Source of the DNA: Saccharobesus litoralis
Lineage (GTDB): Bacteria; Pseudomonadota; Gammaproteobacteria; Enterobacterales; Alteromonadaceae
Direction: 5' to 3'
DNA: 64,000 nucleotides
Assembly (NCBI RefSeq): GCF_003063625.1
Contig: NZ_CP026604.1
Span: 4,070,065 to 4,134,064, forward strand
Of this stretch, positions 1 through 8,717 are shown in pieces. Numbering within the stretch: position 1 is the first letter of the stretch; every line of letters starts with the position of its first letter. The position numbers and the translations under genes were made by a program. Under the pieces are notes generated by a model. It saw only the letters and a list, made by a program, of their open reading frames with translations. It had not been told where the DNA came from and did not search any database.

Positions 1-193
1 CTTCTGCTTAAAAAGCGTCGATTGCTGAAGTTAACCTTGTAATCGTTTGAAACAAAAGCACTTTATGTGGCAAGGTTTTGCTAATTACAACAATTACCAA
101 CAAGCTTTCAATAGTTGCTAGCATGGTATACAGTGTCGTCGTAATTAGCTAAAGGAACGTTATTTTAACTCCCTACTGTAAAGAATATTTGAA

Positions 194-1084
194 ATGTTAA
201 TGTCAAACAAAACGGTCATTATTACCGGAGCCAATTCAGGTATAGGTAAAGAGTCAACAATTGCACTGTCTAAAATGGGAGCTCATGTTGTTTTAGCCTG
301 TCGAGATACCGCTTTTGGAAAAGAGCAACACGCCAATGAGGTTATCGCAGACATAAAAAAACAGCTACCTAATGCGAGTTTGTCATTTATTCCGTTAGAT
401 CTCGCTTGCTTTGATTCTATCCGTAATTTTGTTATCCGTTTTAATCAACAACATTCACAACTTGACGTTTTACTAAACAATGCCGGCGTTGTTAGCCTAG
501 AAAAAAGACAAACTCGCGATGGTTTTGAACTCACTATGGCTACTAATCACTTGGGGCCGTTTTTATTAACTAATTTATTGCTTCCTGTACTAATCAATAC
601 GCCAAAATCTCGTATTGTTAATGTGTCATCTAAAGCTCACGCCAAAGGTAAAATTACTTTTTCAGAAAATAGGATTAAAACGCGACGCCCTTATATGGGG
701 TTAGCCACCTATGCTGATTCAAAGTTAGCTAATATTTATTTTACCCAAGAGTTAGCCGAACGACTAAAAGGCACAGATACAACTGTTAATGCATTACACC
801 CAGGTGGTGTTGCCAGTAATATTTGGCCTGACTCAAATGGCATAATCGGTATCATTCGACGACATATTGTTAAAAAGCTTAAAACACCCGCACAAGGTGC
901 ACAAACTTCTATTTACTTGTGTTCATCGCCAGATGTGGAACAGGTGTCAGGTAAGTATTTTTATAAAAAGAAATTAAAACAAACTTGTGCACGAGCAAAA
1001 GATAAAGCCACTCAGCATAAACTTTGGCAAGTTTCTGCTGAATGTACCCAGCTCAATAATGAAGAATTAAAACAACCAAGCTAA
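194..1084 (+). CDS. SDR-family oxidoreductase (retinol-dehydrogenase-like)
   Basis: A classical short-chain dehydrogenase/reductase of 296 residues. The Rossmann cofactor motif TGANSGIG is at residues 11-18, NNAG at 95-98, Ser145/146 and the catalytic YxxxK (Tyr173, Lys177) follow. The overall pattern, with an ACR motif after the second strand, resembles the retinol dehydrogenase/WW-oxidoreductase branch, which usually uses NADP(H). The substrate cannot be told from sequence. ATG codons at 194 and 200 are both possible starts. Its 3' end overlaps the convergent LpxO-like gene by 18 bp, so the two transcripts are complementary at their ends. Confidence 0.85.
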   Translation: MLMSNKTVIITGANSGIGKESTIALSKMGAHVVLACRDTAFGKEQHANEVIADIKKQLPNASLSFIPLDLACFDSIRNFVIRFNQQHSQLDVLLNNAGVVSLEKRQTRDGFELTMATNHLGPFLLTNLLLPVLINTPKSRIVNVSSKAHAKGKITFSENRIKTRRPYMGLATYADSKLANIYFTQELAERLKGTDTTVNALHPGGVASNIWPDSNGIIGIIRRHIVKKLKTPAQGAQTSIYLCSSPDVEQVSGKYFYKKKLKQTCARAKDKATQHKLWQVSAECTQLNNEELKQPS

Positions 1085-2035
1085 GAAAGTGATTAAGTAA
1101 TAAATCGGAACTAACAATAGCCCTATCAGTAATGCATTAAACAGCCACTTTACTGGATAATATAATTTAGGATTATCTTCTTTCAGACGCTTTGAACGGG
1201 CTAAGAAAGGCGTGACTTTTCTGAACAATAAATTAAATAAGCCCGCTTGATCACCCGGTAAATTTGGCACTAATAATAAGCTAGCGATTTTCTTGTAACA
1301 CCAGTTTACACCTTTACCAATTGGCCCCATAGGACGTTCAATGTCGCACATTAAAATCAAACGCTTATCATCGGTATTGTTTTCTACATAATGAAGAAAG
1401 GTTTCATCAAACATAAAGTGCTTACCGTCTCGCCATGATTGCTTTTCACCATCGACACTAATAAAACACTCATCACTATTCGGGGTGTTTAACCCTAAGT
1501 GATATCGCAATGAACAAGCTAATGGATCTGAATGACGAGTCAGTTGGGATTTAGCCGGTAACAAGGTAAACATAGCGCCGTTGACTGACGGAATTTGTTC
1601 TAGCAAAGCCACCGTTTGTGGGCAGTATTCGCGGGCTGAATTTAACGTGGTGCCATACCAGCTACAATAGAATTTACTCCAACCATATTTGTAAAATGTT
1701 CTAAAGCCAACGTCGTAAAAACTGTTATTGTTTTTATCTGTTGTTTTTGAAAAATAACCTGCGTCCATTAGTGCATTAGCTTCTTGCGCAATTACCTGCC
1801 AGTTTTGTTGTAAAAGCGCTAAATTTTCAAATGAATCAGTGCTGACGTAGTTTTTCTTGGCCCACTTTTTAGTTGATAAATACAACATAACATTAAGAGG
1901 AGCAAAAATCGGCCAGCCTTTTCGTAAATATTCGGTTAAGCTGCCAAACCTCGCCTCGCCTCGAAATTTATAAACGTACATAACGGATAACAAAGAAAAT
2001 CCCAACACCAATAAAACAACATATGTACTTAACAA
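1067..2035 (-). CDS. LpxO-like aspartyl/asparaginyl beta-hydroxylase family protein
   Basis: Member of the Asp/Asn beta-hydroxylase fold (Fe(II)/2-oxoglutarate dioxygenases), of which the lipid A hydroxylase LpxO is the best known bacterial case. A hydrophobic N-terminal anchor (residues 3-20) and a C-terminal hydrophobic segment (about 300-320) suggest membrane association, as in LpxO. The probable iron ligands are the HSD at 168-170 and His215 (context FLHYVENN), followed by a KRLIL stretch that could bind 2-oxoglutarate. 322 residues, close to the roughly 300 of Salmonella LpxO. By homology it would 2-hydroxylate a lipid A acyl chain; this is inference, as the family includes members of unknown substrate. 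Confidence 0.75.
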   Translation of the reverse strand: MLSTYVVLLVLGFSLLSVMYVYKFRGEARFGSLTEYLRKGWPIFAPLNVMLYLSTKKWAKKNYVSTDSFENLALLQQNWQVIAQEANALMDAGYFSKTTDKNNNSFYDVGFRTFYKYGWSKFYCSWYGTTLNSAREYCPQTVALLEQIPSVNGAMFTLLPAKSQLTRHSDPLACSLRYHLGLNTPNSDECFISVDGEKQSWRDGKHFMFDETFLHYVENNTDDKRLILMCDIERPMGPIGKGVNWCYKKIASLLLVPNLPGDQAGLFNLLFRKVTPFLARSKRLKEDNPKLYYPVKWLFNALLIGLLLVPIYYLITFLAWLF

Positions 2036-2361
2036 CTTATAAACTCCGAAAATAATATTATTTAAACAATATCAAAAAAAACAGGTCGTTAATAGATTAC
2101 ATAATAAGCAAAATGTTTATTTATCGTTATTTTTATAACAAACATCTTAAAAAAGTAGACAAAGTTGGGGGTTGTATGTGTGCTATATCTATTGATGATC
2201 TGAAATGGCGGAAATTGAGCTAGAGTTCAGTTAAGAAAGTTAGTGATATTTTTGCGGGATATAAAAACAAGAAAGCCTTGATTAACAAGGCCTTCGTATG
2301 ATGGAGATAAGATAAGTCACTATTGATTGATTAATAAAATCAATAACTTAACTAAGTCCGA
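2036..2361. other. Intergenic region between the LpxO-like gene and guaA
   Basis: 326 bp without a convincing gene. The left part is the AT-rich upstream region of the LpxO-like gene. The right part holds the guaA terminator hairpin. A 15-codon ATG frame at 2175 preceded by a G-rich stretch is too short to support. Confidence 0.6.
2262..2293 (-). terminator. Intrinsic terminator downstream of guaA
   Basis: Read on the minus strand, a GCCTTG/CAAGGC stem (2275-2280 with 2286-2291, 5-nt loop, extendable by flanking A-T pairs) is followed by a T-rich tail. It lies about 70 bp after the guaA stop codon and probably ends the guaB-guaA transcript. Confidence 0.6.
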
Positions 2362-3939
2362 CTATTCCCATTCTATGGTGGCAGGTGGTTTACCAGAAAT
2401 ATCGTATACCACTCGTGATATACCATCAATTTCATTAATAATGCGGTTAGAAACTAAACCTAAGAAATCATAAGGTAAATGCGCCCAATGCGCTGTCATA
2501 AAGTCGATGGTTTCAACTGCTCGTAAACTAACGACCCAATCATATTTACGGCCATCGCCCATCACTCCAACAGAGCGAACAGGTAAAAATACAGTGAATG
2601 CTTGGCTAACTTTATTGTATAAATCATGGTTATATAATTCTTCAATAAAGATGGCATCAGCGCGGCGTAATAAGTCTGCGTACTCTTTTTTCACTTCGCC
2701 TAAAATACGTACACCTAAGCCAGGGCCAGGGAATGGATGACGATAAAGCATGTCGTAAGGTAAGCCTAGCTCTAAGCCAATTTTACGAACTTCATCTTTA
2801 AACAATTCACGTAAAGGCTCAACTAAGCCTAATTCCATATCTTCTGGTAAACCGCCAACATTATGGTGCGATTTAATCACGTGAGCCTTACCAGTTTTTG
2901 ACGCAGCAGATTCGATGACATCTGGATAAATAGTGCCTTGTGCTAACCATTTAGCGTTAGATAATTTACCGGCTTCTTCATCAAAAACTTCAACAAACAC
3001 GTTACCGATAATTTTGCGTTTTTTCTCTGGATCCGCTTCACCTTGTAAGCGGTCTAAAAAGCGCTTTTCTGCGTTGACATGAACAATGTTAAGGCCAAAG
3101 TGATCGCCAAACATATCCATGACTTGTTGGCCTTCGTTTAAACGCAATAAACCGTTATCTACAAAAACACAAGTTAACTTATCACCGATAGCTCTGTGTA
3201 GCAGCATAGCGACAACACTTGAGTCAACGCCACCTGATAAACCTAAAACTACCTCATCATCACCTACCTGTGCTTTCATTTTTGCGATGGCATCTTCAAT
3301 GATTGAAGCTGATGTCCAAAGTTTTTCACAAGCACAAATACCACATACAAAGTTTTCTAAAATACGTAAACCTTGTTTAGTGTGTGTCACTTCTGGGTGA
3401 AATTGCACACCATAAAAACGCTTGTCTTCATTTGCCATCACAGCAAATGGGCAGCTATCAGTTTTGGCAACGGTATTAAAGTCACTTGGGATAGCCGTCA
3501 CTTTATCACCATGACTCATCCAAACATCAAGTAAGGCGTTGCCATCTTCGGCAATAGAGTCTTCAATGTTTTTCAGTAGTGCTGATTGCGCTATCACTTC
3601 AACTTGTGCATAACCAAACTCGCGCTCTGAAGATACTTCAACCGCGCCACCCAGTTGATGTGACATGGTTTGCATACCATAGCAAATACCTAATACGGGT
3701 ACGCCAGCATTAAAAACATACTCAGGCGCTCTAGGCGAGTTGTCTTCGGTGACGCTTTCTGGGCCACCGGCTAAGATGATACCTTGCGGAGCAAATTCTT
3801 TGATTTGCTCTTCTGTTACATCCCATGCCCATAATTCACAATAAACACCGATTTCACGTACGCGACGTGCAATTAATTGAGTGTATTGTGATCCAAAATC
3901 TAAAATTAAGATTTTTTGTGAATGAATATCTTGGCTCAT
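2362..3939 (-). CDS. guaA: GMP synthase (glutamine-hydrolysing)
   Basis: Converts XMP to GMP using ATP and glutamine, the last step of guanine nucleotide synthesis. The N-terminal class I glutamine amidotransferase domain (about 1-205) has the nucleophile in GICYGMQ at Cys86, the same number as in E. coli. The ATP pyrophosphatase domain carries the P-loop SGGVDSS, and the C-terminal dimerisation domain ends in PPATIEWE. An in-frame ATG four codons upstream (3951) exists, but starting at 3939 gives exactly 525 residues as in E. coli, and a GGAA sequence then sits at Shine-Dalgarno distance. It follows guaB with a hairpin in the 73-bp gap. Confidence 0.97.
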   Translation of the reverse strand: MSQDIHSQKILILDFGSQYTQLIARRVREIGVYCELWAWDVTEEQIKEFAPQGIILAGGPESVTEDNSPRAPEYVFNAGVPVLGICYGMQTMSHQLGGAVEVSSEREFGYAQVEVIAQSALLKNIEDSIAEDGNALLDVWMSHGDKVTAIPSDFNTVAKTDSCPFAVMANEDKRFYGVQFHPEVTHTKQGLRILENFVCGICACEKLWTSASIIEDAIAKMKAQVGDDEVVLGLSGGVDSSVVAMLLHRAIGDKLTCVFVDNGLLRLNEGQQVMDMFGDHFGLNIVHVNAEKRFLDRLQGEADPEKKRKIIGNVFVEVFDEEAGKLSNAKWLAQGTIYPDVIESAASKTGKAHVIKSHHNVGGLPEDMELGLVEPLRELFKDEVRKIGLELGLPYDMLYRHPFPGPGLGVRILGEVKKEYADLLRRADAIFIEELYNHDLYNKVSQAFTVFLPVRSVGVMGDGRKYDWVVSLRAVETIDFMTAHWAHLPYDFLGLVSNRIINEIDGISRVVYDISGKPPATIEWE

Positions 3940-3954
3940 TAATTTTTCCATCTA

Positions 3955-3990
3955 TAAAAATAGAAAAGGCTGATAACAAAGTATCAGCCT
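3955..3990 (-). terminator. Intercistronic terminator-like hairpin between guaB and guaA
   Basis: On the minus strand a perfect 9-bp stem AGGCTGATA/TATCAGCCT (3982-3990 with 3967-3975, 6-nt loop) is followed by a U-rich stretch. It has the form of an intrinsic terminator, located after the guaB stop and just before the guaA ribosome binding site. It may act as a partial terminator or an RNA-processing/stability element that sets the GuaB:GuaA ratio. Confidence 0.6.
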
Positions 3991-4012
3991 GCATAAATTG
4001 ATTTAATAACGC

Positions 4013-5482
4013 TTAACCTAAGCGATAATTAGGCGCTTCTTTAGTGATTTGCACATCATGTACATGTGACTCACCCATACCTGCAGACGTTATTTTAACA
4101 AACTGGGCTTTGGTATTAAGGTCTTTGATCGTGCCACAACCGGTTAATCCCATTGCAGAACGAATACCACCTAATTGTTGATGAATAATCGCTGAGATAG
4201 GACCTTTATAAGCGATACGCCCTTCGATGCCTTCTGGTACAAGCTTGTCGGCTTCATTCGATTTTTGGAAGTAACGATCACTTGAACCTTCTTTTTGATT
4301 CATCGCGCCTAATGAACCCATACCACGGTATGATTTATAATAACGACCTTGATATAGCTCGACTTCACCTGGTGCTTCTTCGGTTCCTGCAAACATAGAG
4401 CCTGCCATGATACAACTTGCGCCAGCTACTAATGCTTTAGCAATATCACCTGAGAAACGAATACCGCCATCGGCAATAACAGGAATACCACGTTCAGCCA
4501 TTGCTTCTGCTGCGTCGGCAACCGCAGTAATTTGTGGTACACCACAACCGGTAACGATACGCGTTGTACATATAGAGCCAGGGCCTATACCCACTTTAAC
4601 CGCATCTACGCCTGCATCTGCTAATGCAATAGCACCTTCGGCCGTAGCTACGTTACCACCAATTAATTGTACTTGTGGAAAGTTATCTTTAACCCACTTA
4701 ACGCGATCCAAAACACCTTGTGAGTGACCATGAGAAGTATCAACTAAGATAACATCGGCACCAGCTTCGACTAAAGCCGCAACTCGCTCTTCTGTGCCGG
4801 CACCCACACCAACAGCTGCGCCAACACGTAAACGCCCAAACTCATCTTTACAAGCGTTAGGTTTACTTTCGGCTTTTTGAAAATCTTTTACTGTGATCAT
4901 ACCTGCTAATTTATAAGCATCATCTACTACTAAAATCTTTTCGATACGGTTGTCGTGCATTAACTCTTGAATTTGTTCACGCTTTGCACCTTCTTTTACG
5001 GTAACAAGACGTTCTTTCGGAGTCATGATGGCAGATACGGGTTGATCTAAATTAATTTCAAATCGGATATCACGCGCAGTTACAATACCTTCTAATGCAT
5101 TGTCATCGCCAACGACAGGGAATCCAGAAAATCCGACTTTTTCACTTAACGCAATCACTTCACGAATGGTTTTGTCTGCAGTAACTGAAATGGGATCGTT
5201 AACCATACCGGCTTCGTACTTTTTAACTTTACGAACTTGAGCAGCTTGCTCTTTAATGGTCATATTTTTGTGAATAAAGCCGATACCGCCTTCTTGCGCC
5301 ATTGCAATAGCAAGGCCCGCTTCCGTTACTGTGTCCATTGCGGAAGACACCATTGGAATATTCAAAGTAATTTTGTTAGTTAGACGAGTAGAAAGATCGG
5401 CCGTATGAGGCAGTACTGTCGAGTGACCTGGTACTAATAAAACGTCATCAAACGTTAAAGCTTCTTTAGCAATTCTTAGCAT
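4013..5482 (-). CDS. guaB: Inosine-5'-monophosphate dehydrogenase
   Basis: NAD-dependent oxidation of IMP to XMP, the first committed step to GMP. 489 residues, the usual bacterial length. The TIM barrel is split by a tandem CBS (Bateman) domain at roughly 90-205. The catalytic loop is [11 protein letters not shown] with the Cys near residue 305, and the mobile flap region includes [10 protein letters not shown]. The start ATG at 5482 matches the conserved N terminus [18 protein letters not shown]. It is first in the guaBA operon and is divergent from xseA, as in many gammaproteobacteria. Confidence 0.97.
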   Translation of the reverse strand: MLRIAKEALTFDDVLLVPGHSTVLPHTADLSTRLTNKITLNIPMVSSAMDTVTEAGLAIAMAQEGGIGFIHKNMTIKEQAAQVRKVKKYEAGMVNDPISVTADKTIREVIALSEKVGFSGFPVVGDDNALEGIVTARDIRFEINLDQPVSAIMTPKERLVTVKEGAKREQIQELMHDNRIEKILVVDDAYKLAGMITVKDFQKAESKPNACKDEFGRLRVGAAVGVGAGTEERVAALVEAGADVILVDTSHGHSQGVLDRVKWVKDNFPQVQLIGGNVATAEGAIALADAGVDAVKVGIGPGSICTTRIVTGCGVPQITAVADAAEAMAERGIPVIADGGIRFSGDIAKALVAGASCIMAGSMFAGTEEAPGEVELYQGRYYKSYRGMGSLGAMNQKEGSSDRYFQKSNEADKLVPEGIEGRIAYKGPISAIIHQQLGGIRSAMGLTGCGTIKDLNTKAQFVKITSAGMGESHVHDVQITKEAPNYRLG

Positions 5483-5565
5483 GTTTGCAACTTCTCACCA
5501 AGTTAAAGGAGGGTTATTTGAGCCAAATAAAACGCACTTAGGGTGCGGTAAACCTCAGTAAATGT

Positions 5566-5603
5566 TGCGGCCGCATTTTATCTGTTTTGTAATTTAAGGT
5601 AAA
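5566..5603 (-). promoter_or_regulatory. Predicted guaBA promoter with GC-rich discriminator
   Basis: On the minus strand TTTACC (5598-5603) and TAAAAT (5575-5580) are separated by exactly 17 bp, a good sigma-70 layout. Immediately downstream lies GCGGCCGC, part of the 10-bp palindrome TGCGGCCGCA (5566-5575), which stands out in this AT-rich DNA. A GC-rich discriminator next to the -10 box is the known hallmark of promoters inhibited by ppGpp; E. coli guaB is under stringent control. Stringent regulation here is therefore inferred, not shown. Confidence 0.6.
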
Positions 5604-5636
5604 CTGAAATTTGCTGCTAATTTCTTAATAAATTCA

Positions 5637-6983
5637 ATGAATTTCACGACTGCTCAAAACATATACAGCGTTTCACGCTTAAATCATACCGTAAAAGATT
5701 TACTGCAAACTCACTTTTTACAAATTTGGGTACAAGGTGAAGTATCAAATCTAATAAAAGCCAGTTCTGGACATTGGTACTTTAAATTAAAGGATGACCG
5801 AGCACAGGTGCAAACGGCCATGTTTAAAGGCAACAATCGCCATGTGCGCTTTAATGTTGAAAATGGTCAACAAGTGCTGGTTAAAGCGCGAGTCAGTTTG
5901 TATGAACCCAGAGGTGACTATCAATTAATTGTTGAACAAATGGAAGCTGATGGTGAAGGTTTATTAAAGCAACAGTTTGAAAAACTAAAGTTTAAGTTAG
6001 CCTCTGAAGGTTTATTCGCTCAAGAAAGCAAAAAACTATTACCCAAATTAATCAATAAAGTCGGTGTCATCACCTCACCAACCGGTGCTGCTATTCATGA
6101 TATTTTATCTGTTTTGCATAAGCGTGCACCTTCGATTGAAGTTATTGTTTACCCTAGTTTAGTTCAAGGTAACGAAGCAGCAGCAACAATTAGTCACATG
6201 ATAGAGATAGCCAATCAACGTAACGAAGTTGACCTGCTCATTGTGGGACGCGGCGGTGGTTCAACAGAGGATTTGTGGAGTTTTAATGAAGAGCCAGTTG
6301 CGCGGGCTATTTTTCATTCATCATTACCCATAATAAGCGCGGTTGGGCATGAAGTGGATGTAACAATTAGTGATTTAGTCGCTGATCACCGAGCGCCAAC
6401 GCCATCGGCGGCTGCTGAAGTGATTTCAACAACGGTTGTAGAATATAAAAATCGTATTCAACTCAAACAGCAACGGTTGGCGGCCAATATAAAGCAATTA
6501 ATCTATGGCTATCATTCGAAACTAAACCATATTCAGCAAAAATTGGTCAAAGTAGACCCTAAGTATAGATTGTATGAGCAACAGCAAAAGTTAGACGAAT
6601 ACCAATACCGTTTAAACAATGCAATGACTAAACTGTTGAATGATAAAAAAACAAGACACAGCAAATTGCAACAAGCGTTAAGTGTTAACTCACCAGAAAA
6701 AAAACTAGCAAACCTGAAATTAAAAACCCAAGCGTTACAACAGCGATTTTATGCAAGTGCGCAAACTCTTACTCAGCCAAAGCTTTATCGTTTAGCTGTT
6801 TTAGGTGAAAAACTTAACGCATTTAGTCCGTTAGCGACACTTAACCGCGGCTATAGCATTATGTTAAACGATGATAAAAAAGTCATTAAAAGCACAAAGC
6901 AAGTTAACGTAAATCAAAGCGTCACAGTTAAATTACAAGACGGCCACGTTAATTGCCAAGTATTAGGTGTGAATAAGGATTAA
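5637..6983 (+). CDS. xseA: Exodeoxyribonuclease VII large subunit
   Basis: Catalytic large subunit of exonuclease VII, which degrades single-stranded DNA to oligonucleotides. The N-terminal OB-fold (about 8-105) includes the conserved GHWYFKLKD, and the catalytic domain shows GVITSPTGAAIHDI, GRGGGSTEDLWSFN and SAVGHEVDVTI motifs. A long helical, coiled-coil-prone segment follows (about 270-390), and the C terminus has the family LNRGYSIM motif. 448 residues, as expected. The small subunit xseB is not in this window. It is divergent from guaB. Confidence 0.96.
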   Translation: MNFTTAQNIYSVSRLNHTVKDLLQTHFLQIWVQGEVSNLIKASSGHWYFKLKDDRAQVQTAMFKGNNRHVRFNVENGQQVLVKARVSLYEPRGDYQLIVEQMEADGEGLLKQQFEKLKFKLASEGLFAQESKKLLPKLINKVGVITSPTGAAIHDILSVLHKRAPSIEVIVYPSLVQGNEAAATISHMIEIANQRNEVDLLIVGRGGGSTEDLWSFNEEPVARAIFHSSLPIISAVGHEVDVTISDLVADHRAPTPSAAAEVISTTVVEYKNRIQLKQQRLAANIKQLIYGYHSKLNHIQQKLVKVDPKYRLYEQQQKLDEYQYRLNNAMTKLLNDKKTRHSKLQQALSVNSPEKKLANLKLKTQALQQRFYASAQTLTQPKLYRLAVLGEKLNAFSPLATLNRGYSIMLNDDKKVIKSTKQVNVNQSVTVKLQDGHVNCQVLGVNKD

Positions 6984-7056
6984 CTGAAAACTCAGTTGAA
7001 TATTGATTTCAAATGCCTTTAAAATAGCGGCAATTTTGCCTTATGTAGCAGTTTTT

Positions 7057-7986
7057 ATGGTTCAAGCGCCGACGTTTTCCTGGTCATTTTTACTTCCTAA
7101 GTATTGGATAAATTGGCTGGGTATTTTTATTCTTTACGCCCTTTCATGGCTTCCTTACCGCGTTATTATTGTATTAGGCAAACTGGCTGGTTTAATAATG
7201 TACAAATTGGTCAAGAAGCGCGTGCATATTACCCGTCGTAATTTAGAAATTTGCTTTCCGGAAAAAACCGAACAAGAACGAGAAAAACTGGTTGTCGAAA
7301 ATTTCAAATCGACTGGGATCGCCCTTTTTGAAACGGCCATAGGTTGGTGGTGGCCAACTTGGCGTGTTAAGCGTTTAGGTCAAGTTACTGGTATTGAGCA
7401 TATTGCTGAAGCTAAGCAAGCAGGGAAAGGCGTTATAATTGTCACCCATCATATGCTTTGCTTAGAGGTTTGTAATCGTTTATTAGGCCTGAGTAATCCC
7501 AATATTGGTTTTTACCGACCCAATAACAATAAAGTTTGGGATTATTTTCAATATCTAGGCCGTTCACGTGACAATAACTATCAAATAAACAAACGTGATA
7601 TTCGTGGCTTGTTTAAAGCGTTGAAAAACAATGAATCAATTTGCTATTTCCCTGATCAAGATTATGGAATAAAACAATCTGTATTTGTTCCTTTCTTTGC
7701 AGAGCAACATACCTGTACCACCACAGCCACCAGTTCAATTGCAAGTAAGTCAGGTTGTAAATTAGTACAAGTTAGTTTGCATCGTCATCAAGATAACTCT
7801 GGTTACACGGTTAATTTAAGCCCTGTTATTGATAATTACCCAAGCGGCGACCCTACTACCGACGCAATTAAGTTAAATCAATTAATAGAAAAAGCGGTAC
7901 TAATAGCACCAGAACAATATATGTGGATGCATCGACGATTTAAAACTCGTCCGCAAGATGCTGAAATAAATGACTTATATTCATAG
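7057..7986 (+). CDS. lpxL: Lipid A biosynthesis acyltransferase (LpxL/HtrB family)
   Basis: Inner-membrane acyltransferase that adds a secondary acyl chain to Kdo2-lipid IVA. The catalytic HX4E motif is in THHMLCLEV, and the conserved FYRPNNN, PDQDYG, SVFVPFF and APEQYMWMHRRFKTRP segments match LpxL closely. The frame can be opened from a TTG at 7003, but the ATG at 7057 gives 309 residues and the same spacing to the conserved PKYWINWLG as in E. coli LpxL (306 residues). One N-terminal transmembrane segment. It lies 73 bp after xseA. LpxL, LpxM and LpxP paralogues are hard to separate; lauroyl specificity is inferred. Confidence 0.88.
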   Translation: MVQAPTFSWSFLLPKYWINWLGIFILYALSWLPYRVIIVLGKLAGLIMYKLVKKRVHITRRNLEICFPEKTEQEREKLVVENFKSTGIALFETAIGWWWPTWRVKRLGQVTGIEHIAEAKQAGKGVIIVTHHMLCLEVCNRLLGLSNPNIGFYRPNNNKVWDYFQYLGRSRDNNYQINKRDIRGLFKALKNNESICYFPDQDYGIKQSVFVPFFAEQHTCTTTATSSIASKSGCKLVQVSLHRHQDNSGYTVNLSPVIDNYPSGDPTTDAIKLNQLIEKAVLIAPEQYMWMHRRFKTRPQDAEINDLYS

Positions 7987-8089
7987 ATAATATAAAACTA
8001 ATACTTTATAGGGTTACGCTTGGTTTGACTTAATTTTTAACCAACCTTATCATCGGTAGTCCAAATTGATATTTAAGTAAAGCAAAATC

Positions 8090-8677
8090 ATGTTGTTTTG
8101 GCTCAAACATATATTCATTATTGTTGTGGTTATTGCTGCAGGCGTGACAATTATTTCGTTACAGCAATATTCAAGTGAACAAACGGAAGCTAGCAGTAAG
8201 TCACCAGCTAAGGGTCTTTCAGACTTTTATGGTGAAATGAAAGCCAACTTTGAACGCAACCCTGTTCAACGTGAAATATTTGTTGTGGAACTAAACAACG
8301 CTAAAACTATAGATATAGATAAACAATTAGCCGCACTTTCAAAAGTCACTCGCCCTGTAGAAGGAAAATGGAGCGGACGAGTTAAACAATATGAATTCAC
8401 ACGTGGAACCACATTAAAAACGGAATTGTCAAAAATTGCAGAGAAAGAGCTAGTGAATCTAGTTTGGTGGTTAGACAGAGATTATGTTGTTAAGCATCCA
8501 TTCAAAGTTACCTCTAACGCGATTGGCACTTTATACCAAGTGACAAAAGCAATCGATGCCGATTTTGTATCACAAGTTCATGGTTACTTTTGTCCACAAC
8601 AAAGAGCCTTGGTTATTTCCGATAAAATGACAGATTATCTGCGATCAGATTGTATTAAAGCCAGTCGTAACGGTTAA
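8090..8677 (+). CDS. Membrane-anchored protein with a TcpQ-like C-terminal domain
   Basis: 195 residues with one N-terminal transmembrane helix (about 5-24), a polar linker, and a C-terminal region (about 100-190) of the form 'EFTRGTTLKTELSKIAE...VWWLDRDYVVKHPF'. That pattern resembles the toxin-coregulated pilus Q (TcpQ/PilL C-terminal, secretin-associated) domain family. No pilus or secretin genes are nearby, so it is an orphan, and an envelope scaffold role is only a guess. The family call rests on pattern resemblance and should be tested with a profile search. Confidence 0.5.
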   Translation: MLFWLKHIFIIVVVIAAGVTIISLQQYSSEQTEASSKSPAKGLSDFYGEMKANFERNPVQREIFVVELNNAKTIDIDKQLAALSKVTRPVEGKWSGRVKQYEFTRGTTLKTELSKIAEKELVNLVWWLDRDYVVKHPFKVTSNAIGTLYQVTKAIDADFVSQVHGYFCPQQRALVISDKMTDYLRSDCIKASRNG

Positions 8678-8717
8678 GCCTATTTAATCTGAACTAATTC
8701 AGTTCATTTAACAGGAC

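Noticed and set aside
2175-2222. 15-codon frame with a G-rich leader upstream of the LpxO-like gene
   Set aside because: Too short and without any recognisable feature; such frames are expected by chance.
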